Assembly: GCF_002204795.1 (NCBI RefSeq)
Contig: NZ_NIXO01000044.1
Span: 1 to 52,745, forward strand
Direction of reading: 5' to 3'
DNA: 52,745 nt
DNA from: Pseudomonas sp. K2I15
GTDB taxonomy: Bacteria; Pseudomonadota; Gammaproteobacteria; Pseudomonadales; Pseudomonadaceae
The number at the start of each line of letters is the position of its first letter. The stretch's first letter is position 1. Of the stretch, positions 26,247 through 34,578 are shown one piece after another. The notes below the pieces were generated by a model. It worked only from the letters and a program-made list of their open reading frames with translations, was not told the DNA's origin and did not search any database. The position numbers were made by a program, and so were the translations under genes.

Positions 26247-27037
26247 CGCGTTGCAGTACTGCGGATGTAGCGCGCCGGCGACGAGCCCAGGGTCTTGCGA
26301 AACATACTGATGAACGAACTGACCGACTCGTACCCGAGCGCCTCGGCGGTTCGTTGCACCGACTCGCCCTCCGCCAGGCTCTGCAAGGCCACGATGATTT
26401 GCCATTGCTTGCGCCATTGGCCAAATGTGAGCCCTGTTTCACTCTTGACCAGGCGCGCCAGGGACCGCTCGCTCATGGCCACCTGACTTGCCCACTGGGC
26501 CATGGTGCACCGATTTGACGGGTCCTGGGCCAAGCCACGCGCGATGAAACGCAGCTGCGTTGTGGCGGGAAGCGGCAGGTACAACTGTTCCGAGGGGGCC
26601 AGTTCCAGCTGTTCAAGGAGCACGCTCGCCAAACGTGCATTGGCAGACGCAGGCGGGTAGTTCTGAGCCTGTGCGCTCAGATGCAGGATCAACTCCAGCA
26701 CCAGTGGCGACAGCACCAGCGTGCAGCATTTCTGCGGTAAAGCGGCTACGCCGGGCTCTACAAACAGATACCCGATCTTGCCGTTGGCGGTCACCCGGTT
26801 GCTGTGGGCAATACCGCCTGGAATCCAAACGCCGAAGCCCGATGGCACCATCCATACGCCATCCTCTACGGTGCACACGATGCCCCCGTGATAAGCCACC
26901 ACCAGTTGGCCTTTGCGGTGCGAGTGCACGGGGAATTCGGTGTCGTTTCGCTGGCTCCCCAGCATCAGCGCGACGGCGGGCTGGTCGAAGCTATCCAGTT
27001 CGAATTGATCAACCGCGTAGAGATTCGTCTCGTCCAT
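26243..27037 (-). CDS. AraC family regulator with N-terminal cupin
   Basis: This 264-residue protein has an N-terminal cupin-like ligand domain (FPVHSHRKGQLVVAYHGG, VPSGFGVWIPGGIAHS) and C-terminal AraC helix-turn-helix motifs (CTMAQWASQVAMSERSLARL and SVQRTAEALGYESVSSFISM). The layout resembles NimR-type regulators that control a divergent exporter. It is divergent from the DUF1656/HlyD/FUSC genes, which are its likely targets. Its stop overlaps that of the tail-tube gene. Confidence 0.88.
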   Translation of the reverse strand: MDETNLYAVDQFELDSFDQPAVALMLGSQRNDTEFPVHSHRKGQLVVAYHGGIVCTVEDGVWMVPSGFGVWIPGGIAHSNRVTANGKIGYLFVEPGVAALPQKCCTLVLSPLVLELILHLSAQAQNYPPASANARLASVLLEQLELAPSEQLYLPLPATTQLRFIARGLAQDPSNRCTMAQWASQVAMSERSLARLVKSETGLTFGQWRKQWQIIVALQSLAEGESVQRTAEALGYESVSSFISMFRKTLGSSPARYIRSTATR

Positions 27038-27164
27038 GCTGGGCCACCCGCGATTGTCCGAATTTGATTATATCTTGGCAGCATACTCAATATCGGCATC
27101 ATCTGGCATTTCCTACCATCGTATCAAGGCCATCAAGGTGATTGCCGACTGCGAGATTCAACCC

Positions 27165-27353
27165 ATGCTGAGCGAAATCACGATTGCCCACCTCTACATG
27201 CCTCCCTTTTTGCTCTACCTGGGTGTTTCAGCCCTGGTGTACGGGCTGCTGGAGCGTGTCATGCGGCGCTGGCTTGATTGGACCTGGCACCCGAGCATGG
27301 CGCGCTTCTTTGTGTCGCTGATTGTTCTCTCGGTTTTGGTCCTGAAGTGTTGA
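27165..27353 (+). CDS. DUF1656 small membrane protein of an efflux set
   Basis: This protein of about 62 residues has two hydrophobic helices (MPPFLLYLGVSALVYGLL and FFVSLIVLSVLVL). It fits DUF1656 (AaeX/YdhI-like), which regularly precedes HlyD and FUSC efflux genes. I chose the ATG at 27165; the frame is open upstream but that part does not resemble the family. It lies 10 nt before the adaptor gene, so the three genes form one operon. Confidence 0.8.
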   Translation: MLSEITIAHLYMPPFLLYLGVSALVYGLLERVMRRWLDWTWHPSMARFFVSLIVLSVLVLKC

Positions 27354-27363
27354 GGGCGGCGCA

Positions 27364-28272
27364 ATGACCATCAATCACATCCTCAAGACCCTCGTGACCC
27401 TAGCGCTCGGCCTGACTGCACTGCTGTTCTGTACGCAGTTGTGGCGCGCCTATGAGCTGGCGCCCTGGACGCGAGACGGGCGTGTCAGTGCGCAAGTTAT
27501 CCGTATTGCCCCCGAGGTAAATGGGCAGGTTGAGCAACTGCTCGTGGGCGACAACCAGTGGGTCGCCAAGGGCGCTTTGCTGTATCAGATCGACCGGAGC
27601 ACCTATCTGCTTGCCCAGCAACAGCGAACGGCGGAGCTTGCCGAGGCGCGCAGTGTCTTCGAACAGCGCAGCGCACAGCTCAAACGCCGCAACCAACTAG
27701 GCGATGCCATTGCGCGGGAGGAGACCGACAACGCGGCCCGGGACCTGGCGGTGGCCAGGGCGCGGCTGGATGCGGCCCTGAGCCAGTTGGCCCATGCACG
27801 GCTCGATCTGGACCGCACGACGATTCGTTCACCGGTCGACGGGTATGTGACCCAGTTGCGGCTTCAGCCGGGTGACTACGCGGCGGCGGGCGAGACCAAT
27901 ATCTTTGTGGTCGATAGCCATAGCTTCTGGGTCACCGGTTACTTCGAAGAGACCAAGCTGGCCGGCGTTCGGGTTGGGGCTACGGCGTCAATCAAGCTCA
28001 TGGGTTTTTCACCGCTGCTCGAAGGGCATGTCGCGAGTATTGGTAGAGGCATTGCCGACGGCAACGAGCTGCGCAGTAACAGTGGTTTGCCTCAAGTGGC
28101 GCCAACCTTCAGCTGGATACGCCTGGCCCAGCGTGTGCCCGTACGGATTGAGCTCGACAAGGTGCCGCAGGGGGTGGAGCTGGCGGCGGGGATGACCGCC
28201 AGCATCGAGGTCGCCGAGGCGGGGGCCGAGCCGCATTGGAGGCTGACGCAGTGGCTCCAGGAGTTCATGTGA
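27364..28272 (+). CDS. HlyD-type periplasmic adaptor (AaeA/EmrA-like)
   Basis: This 302-residue adaptor has one N-terminal membrane helix (LVTLALGLTALLFCTQLW), then the family's APWTRDGRVSAQVIRIAPEV, a split lipoyl domain, a coiled-coil hairpin rich in Ala, Arg and Gln, and the second lipoyl half with TIRSPVDGYVTQL. Together with the FUSC protein it should export aromatic acids or drugs. Its stop overlaps the next ATG by one base (TGATG). Confidence 0.9.
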   Translation: MTINHILKTLVTLALGLTALLFCTQLWRAYELAPWTRDGRVSAQVIRIAPEVNGQVEQLLVGDNQWVAKGALLYQIDRSTYLLAQQQRTAELAEARSVFEQRSAQLKRRNQLGDAIAREETDNAARDLAVARARLDAALSQLAHARLDLDRTTIRSPVDGYVTQLRLQPGDYAAAGETNIFVVDSHSFWVTGYFEETKLAGVRVGATASIKLMGFSPLLEGHVASIGRGIADGNELRSNSGLPQVAPTFSWIRLAQRVPVRIELDKVPQGVELAAGMTASIEVAEAGAEPHWRLTQWLQEFM

Positions 28273-30206
28273 TGGCCCGCGCATTGCGAATGCTGGTCGC
28301 ACTGCCCGGATCATGGACACCGGGTACAGCGGGCTACGTGCTGCGCAGTCTCGCGGCGGCCTCATTGGCCCTGTGGCTGGGGTTCCAACTACACCTGGAT
28401 GCACCGTTCTCGGCGGCTTCGACCGTGTTGTTGCTGATCCATCCGCTACAGGGCGCGGTGGTCGGCAAGGGATACAATCGGGTGCTGGGAACAATGCTGG
28501 GGCTGGCCGTCGCATTGGTCCTGACCGGGCTGTTCGCCCAGAAAATGCTGCTGTTCATCCTCGGCGTAGGGGTGTGGCTCGGCCTCTGTGTCGGCGCCAT
28601 GACCGTGCTTCGGCACTACCACGCCACGGCGGCAGTCGTCGCCGGCTACACCGTTTGCCTTGCCCTCGGCCCCGCCATCGTCGCCCCGCAGCAAAGTTTT
28701 GATCATATTGTCGGGCGGGGTACGGCGGTTGTACTTGGGGTGTTGAGCCTGAGCCTTGTGGCCACGTTGTTCAGTTACAAGACCGTCGAGCACACACTGA
28801 ACACGGCGCTTCGGGACATCGGCTCCCGCACCCTGCGGTTGCTGGCTACGCGGTTTAACGGGGAACACAGCACGGAGCCGGCTATTGCGCCGGACCGGCT
28901 CGCCATCGATATCAGCAAGGTGGACGAGCTTCTCGGGATTGGCCGAGGTGAGTCATTGCTGATCCGCGCAAGGATTGCGACCCTGCAGGCGGGGCTTGCG
29001 TATTTGCACGCGGTGGTGCTGGACGAGTGCGTGACCGATCGGTGTGTTTTGCCTGCGCTCGCTCCAATCGGTACGGAGCTGCAACAGTTGGCCGAATCAA
29101 TCCCTGGCTTTTGCGTGGCGGCCGATCGTGTCCGGGAGATGCAACGCAGCCTCGCGCAAAATCCTGATTGCACTGCAAGCCAACAGCGCTTGAATGAACA
29201 ACTGGCAGACCTGGCCAGTGGCTTGCTGAGCTTTGCCTGCCTTGAGCGCGCCCCCCGAACGCCGGCCCGCGCCGTGAGTTTTCACCGACACTACGGCGAT
29301 GCACTGCGTAACGGCCTGCGAGCCCTTCTAGCAACGCTGGCAACCGGTGCCGTCTGGTACCTGACAGCCTGGGATCAGGGGCCAACGTTGCTGGCGGTAT
29401 TAGGGCCGTGCTGCACCTTAGTAGCCACTAGCGCGGTACCTGCTCAAGGCCTTGCCCGCTTTTTCAAGGGAACCCTCTACGGAATAGTGGCGGCAGCGGC
29501 GTGCAAGTTTCTGCTGTTACCCCACATCAGCGGGTTCGCGCTGCTTACGGTCGCGCTGATTGCGTTTTGGACCGTCGGGATTCATGCCACGACCCGACCG
29601 CGGCATGCCTTTCAAGGCATCGCCTACCTGATTGCCTTTAACACGCTCGTCAGTACGGGCGGGACGGCCCAATACGACTTCAGCGACCTCGCCAATCAGG
29701 CGCTCGCCTGGCTGGCGGCGCTTGCCATCTGCCTGTTGGCCTTCCAGTTGCTGCCGGGGAAATCCGGCAGCCACCTCCACGTGCTGAGGACAGCGCTGCA
29801 CAAGGACACACAACGGTTACTTCGTCATGGGCACCGTATGGACCTCCTCAAGTGGCAGGCAAAGCAACAGCACCGATTGGTTGCCTTGCAGGCTCTGTTG
29901 GGCGCCGATAACCAGCAGGCTGGCCAGGCAGGCTCGGTGTCCCTTCAATTGAGTCGACAGTTGATTTGGCTGCAACGCAAAACCCGTGACCTGCAACCTG
30001 ACTCATCGATCGCCAAGTGCGTGCAAAGGGGCGATCGGCGTATTTCCAGGTATGCCTCCCATTCAGCGATCAGCGCGGCCCAGGCCCGTCGAACGTCGAG
30101 GTCATTAACCCGGCTTGGCGCTCATGACCTGGCGGCGTGTTACCAGGATTTGGCGGGGCTGCTCCAGAAGTATGCAGGCGCCGATATCCCCACACGTTTT
30201 AGTTAA
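28272..30206 (+). CDS. FUSC-family transporter (AaeB/YdhK-like)
   Basis: This 644-residue inner-membrane protein belongs to the fusaric acid resistance family. It has two similar membrane blocks of about six helices each (from about residue 20 and again from about residue 345, with LRALLATLATGAVWYLTAW), joined by a cytoplasmic domain and followed by a charged C-terminal tail. I chose the ATG at 28272 because it overlaps the adaptor stop. The substrate is unknown; AaeB exports hydroxylated aromatic acids and other members export fusaric acid. Confidence 0.88.
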   Translation: MARALRMLVALPGSWTPGTAGYVLRSLAAASLALWLGFQLHLDAPFSAASTVLLLIHPLQGAVVGKGYNRVLGTMLGLAVALVLTGLFAQKMLLFILGVGVWLGLCVGAMTVLRHYHATAAVVAGYTVCLALGPAIVAPQQSFDHIVGRGTAVVLGVLSLSLVATLFSYKTVEHTLNTALRDIGSRTLRLLATRFNGEHSTEPAIAPDRLAIDISKVDELLGIGRGESLLIRARIATLQAGLAYLHAVVLDECVTDRCVLPALAPIGTELQQLAESIPGFCVAADRVREMQRSLAQNPDCTASQQRLNEQLADLASGLLSFACLERAPRTPARAVSFHRHYGDALRNGLRALLATLATGAVWYLTAWDQGPTLLAVLGPCCTLVATSAVPAQGLARFFKGTLYGIVAAAACKFLLLPHISGFALLTVALIAFWTVGIHATTRPRHAFQGIAYLIAFNTLVSTGGTAQYDFSDLANQALAWLAALAICLLAFQLLPGKSGSHLHVLRTALHKDTQRLLRHGHRMDLLKWQAKQQHRLVALQALLGADNQQAGQAGSVSLQLSRQLIWLQRKTRDLQPDSSIAKCVQRGDRRISRYASHSAISAAQARRTSRSLTRLGAHDLAACYQDLAGLLQKYAGADIPTRFS

Positions 30207-30226
30207 AACAACGAAGGAACTATGAA

Positions 30227-30418
30227 ATGAAGCAACTCCTTATTTGGACGCTTTGCGGCATGATCTTGTCTGTTTCATTAGCGGTACAGGCATCGGATGG
30301 GGCTGAAGCGTTAGAGCGTTGGCATCAGCAATTCAAACAAGAGCAAAAAAAGTTTATTGAACGCCCGGTGCGTGACCGTGGTTTTGGCCTCACCGGCGCG
30401 AAGCGAAAACTTCCTTGA
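30227..30418 (+). CDS. Small secreted protein, possibly truncated
   Basis: This 63-residue frame starts MKQLLIWTLCGMILSVSLAVQAS, a clear signal peptide, followed by a Lys/Gln-rich stretch (ERWHQQFKQEQKKF). Its last 29 nt overlap the 3' end of the convergent CMD-family gene, and that part (RPVRDRGFGLTGAKRKLP) looks like antisense reading of the neighbour. The original C-terminus may have been lost. It lies 21 bp after the FUSC gene and may be the last gene of that operon. Confidence 0.45.
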   Translation: MKQLLIWTLCGMILSVSLAVQASDGAEALERWHQQFKQEQKKFIERPVRDRGFGLTGAKRKLP

Positions 30419-31163
30419 GCACCGGTACCGCCGACATCGCCTTCGGCCAGCCCACGTAGAACGCCAGATGCGTCACCACTTCGCCGGCCTGGGCTTGGCT
30501 CAGGCCGTTGTCCATGGCGCGGTTGAGGTGGAACGGGAGCTGCGCCGCCTGGCCTTGGGCAATCAGCGCGGCGACAGTGACCAGGCTGCGGTCACGGGCA
30601 CTGAGATTGCTTTGCCGCCAGAGGTCGCCGAACAACACGTCATTGGTGTAGCGGGCCAGGTCCGGTGCTACGCCACCAACCCCGGCCTCGACGGCGGCTC
30701 GGCGTTTGACTTCACTGTCGGGATCAAGTGTCAGAGGAGCGCCCGCGGGTGGCGAAATCTGATCAGCTGGAATATTTCTCTCGCTGAATATCTGTTTGGC
30801 GACACCCGCCGCAGACATCGCGTTTGGCCAGCCGGAGTAGAACGCCAAATGGGTAATCAATGCGCTTATCTCACTGGGCTTGAGGCCATTGTCGAGCCCC
30901 AGTTTGATGTGCCCGGCAAGTTGCGGGATCTGGCCGCTGGCGATCAGAGCAGACAAGGTGATCAGGCTGCGATCTCGCGGTATCAGCTCTGCACGTTTCC
31001 ACACTTCGCCGAACAGCAGTTCGGTGGTGTAGGTGTAGAGCTGCGGGGTGGCTTCCAGCACGTCGGGGGACGGCTTCGGATCAGGGCGCGGCTGGCTTTG
31101 ATCGGCGTCCACGGCGGCGGCGAAGAGGAGGGTGGCAAAGGTAGTAGCGGTGAACAGTTTCAT
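30390..31163 (-). CDS. Exported double-domain carboxymuconolactone decarboxylase-like protein
   Basis: This protein of about 257 residues has a signal peptide (MKLFTATTFATLLFAAAVDA) and two copies of the CMD (AhpD-like) domain. The repeats are visible as RDRSLITLSALIASGQ...HLAFYSGWPNAMSA and RDRSLVTVAALIAQGQ...HLAFYVGWPKAMSA. The usual AhpD CxxC pair is absent, so a peroxidase role is unlikely. Enzymatic function is unknown. I chose the ATG at 31163, with GGAG 6 nt upstream. It is divergent from the LysR gene, its likely regulator. Confidence 0.85.
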   Translation of the reverse strand: MKLFTATTFATLLFAAAVDADQSQPRPDPKPSPDVLEATPQLYTYTTELLFGEVWKRAELIPRDRSLITLSALIASGQIPQLAGHIKLGLDNGLKPSEISALITHLAFYSGWPNAMSAAGVAKQIFSERNIPADQISPPAGAPLTLDPDSEVKRRAAVEAGVGGVAPDLARYTNDVLFGDLWRQSNLSARDRSLVTVAALIAQGQAAQLPFHLNRAMDNGLSQAQAGEVVTHLAFYVGWPKAMSAVPVLKEVFASRR

Positions 31164-31254
31164 CGAGCACTCCATGTGGTCACAGGTTTCGTTGGTCTGG
31201 CCCATGGTAGGCAACTGGCATCCATTGATTAAGAGGCATAACCTGCATGGCGTC

Positions 31255-31269
31255 ATGAGCCAAGCTCAT
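31255..31269. promoter_or_regulatory. LysR-type palindrome between the CMD gene and its regulator
   Basis: ATGAGC-CAA-GCTCAT is a perfect inverted repeat with 6-bp arms, 27 bp before the LysR start and in the 133-bp divergent gap. This fits a LysR-type binding site used for autoregulation and for control of the exported CMD-family gene. Confidence 0.5.
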
Positions 31270-31296
31270 CAATCACTGTATGAATGAGGTGCATCA

Positions 31297-32190
31297 ATGG
31301 CGCGCGAAGGTTATGGCGACTTGTTGGCATTTGTGGCGGTCGCGCGGGAGCGCAGCTTTACCCGTGCCGCCGCTCAGCTCGGTGTTTCGCAGTCGGCTCT
31401 GAGTCATACCATCCGCGCGCTGGAAGCCCGACTTGGCGTGCGCTTACTGACGCGGACCACTCGAAGCGTGGCGCCTACCGAGGCGGGAGAGCAGCTGTTC
31501 AACAAGCTGGCGCCGCGCTTCGAAGAGATCGAAGCCGACCTTGCCGAGGTGGTCGAGCTACGTGACTCGCCTCGCGGCACCGTGCGCATATCAGCCACCG
31601 ATTACGCTGCAAACGCGGTGCTGTGGCCGCGCCTGGCGCCGTTCATGCCGCGCTATCCAGACATCAAGGTTGAAATCACCACCGACTATGGCCTGACCGA
31701 TATCGTTGCCGAGCGGTATGACATTGGCGTGCGCCTGGGGAACCAGGTTGCCCAGGACATGATTGCGGTTCGAATCGGCCCCGACCTGCGCATGGCGATG
31801 GTCGCCTCACCTGCGTATCTGCAAGCGCACCCGGCGCCGCAGGGGCCGGACGATCTGGCCGCGCACAACTGCATCAACCTGAGGCTCCCCACCCATGGCG
31901 GTTGCTACCCATGGGAACTCGCCAACGGTAAGCGTGAGCTACAGGTTCGAGTGCAGGGCCAACTGACCTTCAATGGCACCTACCCGATGCTCGCGGCTGC
32001 GCTGGATGGATGCGGCGTGGCTTATCTACCTGAAGACCTGGTTAAAGAGCACGTTGCAGCCGGCCGCCTTTGTTGGGTGCTGGAGGCGTGGTTTCCAACC
32101 TTTGCGGGCCTGCACATCTATTACCCCAGCCGGCGGCAGTCATCGCGGGCACTTGCGCTGGTAGTGGATGCGCTGCGCTACAAGGCGTAA
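31297..32190 (+). CDS. LysR family transcriptional regulator
   Basis: This 297-residue regulator has an N-terminal helix-turn-helix (LLAFVAVARERSFTRAAAQL, SQSALSHTIRALEARL) and a substrate-binding domain from about residue 92, where family members have the stretch SPRGTVRISATDYAANAVLW. It resembles the CrgA/DmlR-like branch that often controls a nearby oxidoreductase. GAGGTG precedes the ATG. Likely targets are the divergent CMD gene and the aldo/keto reductase 107 bp downstream. Confidence 0.88.
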   Translation: MAREGYGDLLAFVAVARERSFTRAAAQLGVSQSALSHTIRALEARLGVRLLTRTTRSVAPTEAGEQLFNKLAPRFEEIEADLAEVVELRDSPRGTVRISATDYAANAVLWPRLAPFMPRYPDIKVEITTDYGLTDIVAERYDIGVRLGNQVAQDMIAVRIGPDLRMAMVASPAYLQAHPAPQGPDDLAAHNCINLRLPTHGGCYPWELANGKRELQVRVQGQLTFNGTYPMLAAALDGCGVAYLPEDLVKEHVAAGRLCWVLEAWFPTFAGLHIYYPSRRQSSRALALVVDALRYKA

Positions 32191-32297
32191 ATCATTCATG
32201 AATCAGCCTCATGGCCGTATCCTTTTTTTGCACCTTAATCACCAATCCGAATGGGGCTAGGATCAATTCATCTTTTCAACGCCTTTGAGGGTTAATG

Positions 32298-33308
32298 ATG
32301 AATTACCGTTACCTGGGCCGCAGCGCCCTGAAAGTATCGCCGTTGTGCCTGGGCGCCATGATGTTCGGTGGCGAGACCGATGAGGCGACCAGTCAGCGCA
32401 TCATCGACAAGGCGGGTGCCGCCGGCATCAACTTTATCGACACCGCTGATGCTTATCACGCCGGGCGTTCCGAAGAGGTGGTCGGCCGCTCCATTGCCGC
32501 CCAACGGGATAACTGGGTCGTAGCAACCAAGTTCGGTTACCCGTCGTCTGCCGATGCGGGGCCGAATCAACAGGGGCAGTCGCGCAAATGGATCATGCAG
32601 AATGTCGAGGCCAGCCTGAAACGCCTGGGCAGCGACTATATCGACGTCCTGTATTTTCACCGCACCTTGAGTGACGCGCCAATGGAAGAGGGCCTGCGCG
32701 CAATCGACGACCTGATTCGCCAGGGCAAGATTCGCTATTACGGGGTTTCCAATTTCCACGGCTGGAAAATCGCCGAGATGGTTCGCATCGCTGATTCGTT
32801 GGGCATCCAGCGGCCGACCGTCAGCCAACCGTTGTACAACATCGTCAATCGTATCGCCGAGGTCGAGCAACTGCCCGTTGCAGGCAATTACGGCATTGGG
32901 GTTGTCCCCTACAGCCCGCTCGCGCGTGGCGTGCTCAGCGGTAAATACCCTGTGGATGCGCCGCCACCGGCTGATACAAGGGCAGGGCGTGGTGACAAGC
33001 GTATCCAGCAGACAGAATGGCGCCCCGAGTCTTTGAAGATCGCGCAGGCCATCGCCCGGCATGCGAGCGATCGGGGCACTACTTCAGTTGCCTTTGCCAT
33101 TGCTTGGGTACTGAAAAATCGACTGGTCAGCGCGGCGATCGCAGGCCCTCGTACCGAGGCGCATTGGGACAGCTATATGGATGCCCTGGGGTTGGAACTG
33201 GGGCCGGATGACGAAAAACGGGTCGACAGCCTGGTGGTGCCGGGCCATGCATCGACCCATGGTTTTACTGACCCGGGCTACCCGGTTGAAGGGCGCAAAG
33301 TGGGCTGA
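32298..33308 (+). CDS. Aldo/keto reductase
   Basis: This 336-residue NADPH-dependent reductase has the TIM-barrel aldo/keto reductase fold. The catalytic tetrad is visible as D48 and Y53 (FIDTADAYHAGRSEE), K78 (VVATKFGY) and the His of DVLYFHRTL. The C-terminal cofactor loop is AGPRTEAHWDSYMDAL. The substrate is probably an aldehyde or ketone but is not defined. The start at 32298 has GAGGG 6 nt upstream; an ATG at 32295 is an alternative. Confidence 0.88.
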   Translation: MNYRYLGRSALKVSPLCLGAMMFGGETDEATSQRIIDKAGAAGINFIDTADAYHAGRSEEVVGRSIAAQRDNWVVATKFGYPSSADAGPNQQGQSRKWIMQNVEASLKRLGSDYIDVLYFHRTLSDAPMEEGLRAIDDLIRQGKIRYYGVSNFHGWKIAEMVRIADSLGIQRPTVSQPLYNIVNRIAEVEQLPVAGNYGIGVVPYSPLARGVLSGKYPVDAPPPADTRAGRGDKRIQQTEWRPESLKIAQAIARHASDRGTTSVAFAIAWVLKNRLVSAAIAGPRTEAHWDSYMDALGLELGPDDEKRVDSLVVPGHASTHGFTDPGYPVEGRKVG

Positions 33309-33609
33309 ACCGGCACAAGGCAAGCGCTGCCGGCCCTGTTTCGTTTTTAGTGAGGCTTCGACGACTGCTTTAGAACTGCCTAGGCCAGAAACAATTTGTC
33401 ACATGCAAGCCTATTTTCCGACGTCTGTTGAAATAGGCAATAAATTCCCTTGATCAGGCAATCGCCTCTACCGGCTAACTCCACATACTCCATTCAATCG
33501 TGAGGCCGCGCTCAACGGGCCTGCACCTCAACCCACGGTGCCGGCCCGTAAAGGCATGCCGATCACGCTGGGAAACTCATCGGAGGAAGGCCGGGCCGGT
33601 TCGCATTTC
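33309..33609. other. Gene-free gap with an 8-bp inverted repeat
   Basis: No coding frame is convincing here. The notable element is GCCTATTT at 33409-33416 repeated inverted as AAATAGGC at 33431-33438, with 14 nt between the arms. It could be an operator or a weak hairpin upstream of the XdhC-family gene. Confidence 0.4.
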
Positions 33610-34578
33610 ATGAAAAACCTTGATCTCCAAGTTATCCAGCAAGCCACGACGTGGCTCGAACAAGATCGCTGCGTTTGGCTGTGCACGGTGCTTGCAACGT
33701 TTGGTTCGGCACCGCGAGGGCCCGGGTCTCTATTGGCAGCCCTGTCGACAGGCGAGTTCTGCGGTTCACTCTCGGGAGGCTGTGTAGAGGAAGACTTCCT
33801 TGAACGGTTGGGGCGCCATGAGTTCGTCGAGCACAACCATGTCGTGCGTTACGGTGAGGGCGGGCTTGCACCGTCACTGGAGCTGCCGTGTGGCGGCGTA
33901 CTCGACGTACTGGTCGAAAAGTTCGAGCCCGATTGCGCAGCGAAAGCGCACTTCGCAGTACTGTTGGGCGCGCTGCAAGGACGCCAGCGCGTGGTGCGGC
34001 ATATCACGCTTGGAACGAATGCCCGACATAATCAGAGCGATGCGGGTGTCGCTGCGCCGGTCGTCGTTGAAGCCGATCAGGTGCGGATTCGTATGGGTGC
34101 CGCCCAACGATTGTTGATCGCCGGCCTGTCCCCGGTGGCCGAGTTCTGCGCCGGTTTCGCGGTTGCCTTGGGCTATGAGGTGATCGTATGCGACCCGCGC
34201 GCCGAGTTGACCGCCGCCTTCAGCATGGCTGGGGTGGAAGTACTCAAGGTGTTTCCGGCCACGTTCATTGCCCAAGGCGGATGCCATGACGGCACGGCGA
34301 TTGTGGCGTTGACCCACGACCCGCGAATGGACGACCTGACGTTGCTGGAGGCCGTGAGGACCCGCGCGTTTTACATCGGCGCCATGGGCTCCAGACGGAC
34401 CAGCGAAAAGCGTCTTGAGCGGGTCAAGCGCATTGGCGCGCTGGCGCCGCAGATGCTCGAACGCATTCATGCCCCGATTGGACTTAACTTAGGGAGCAAG
34501 ACCCCAGCCGAGATTGCCCTCGCAGTCATGGCGGATATTGTTCGCTTAAGCAACGGAGTCGTTCGTGACCAACTCTAG
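33610..34578 (+). CDS. XdhC-family protein
   Basis: This 322-residue protein resembles XdhC/CoxI, chaperones that bind molybdenum cofactor, promote its sulfuration and hand it to xanthine-dehydrogenase-type enzymes. The N-terminal XdhC_CoxI part has GSAPRGPGSLL and GSLSGGCVEEDFL, plus ELPCGGVLDVLVE with conserved Cys. The C-terminal Rossmann domain has LLIAGLSPVAEFCAGFA and FYIGAMGSRRTSEKR. No molybdoenzyme gene lies next to it. I chose the ATG at 33610. It overlaps the next AraC gene. Confidence 0.85.
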   Translation: MKNLDLQVIQQATTWLEQDRCVWLCTVLATFGSAPRGPGSLLAALSTGEFCGSLSGGCVEEDFLERLGRHEFVEHNHVVRYGEGGLAPSLELPCGGVLDVLVEKFEPDCAAKAHFAVLLGALQGRQRVVRHITLGTNARHNQSDAGVAAPVVVEADQVRIRMGAAQRLLIAGLSPVAEFCAGFAVALGYEVIVCDPRAELTAAFSMAGVEVLKVFPATFIAQGGCHDGTAIVALTHDPRMDDLTLLEAVRTRAFYIGAMGSRRTSEKRLERVKRIGALAPQMLERIHAPIGLNLGSKTPAEIALAVMADIVRLSNGVVRDQL

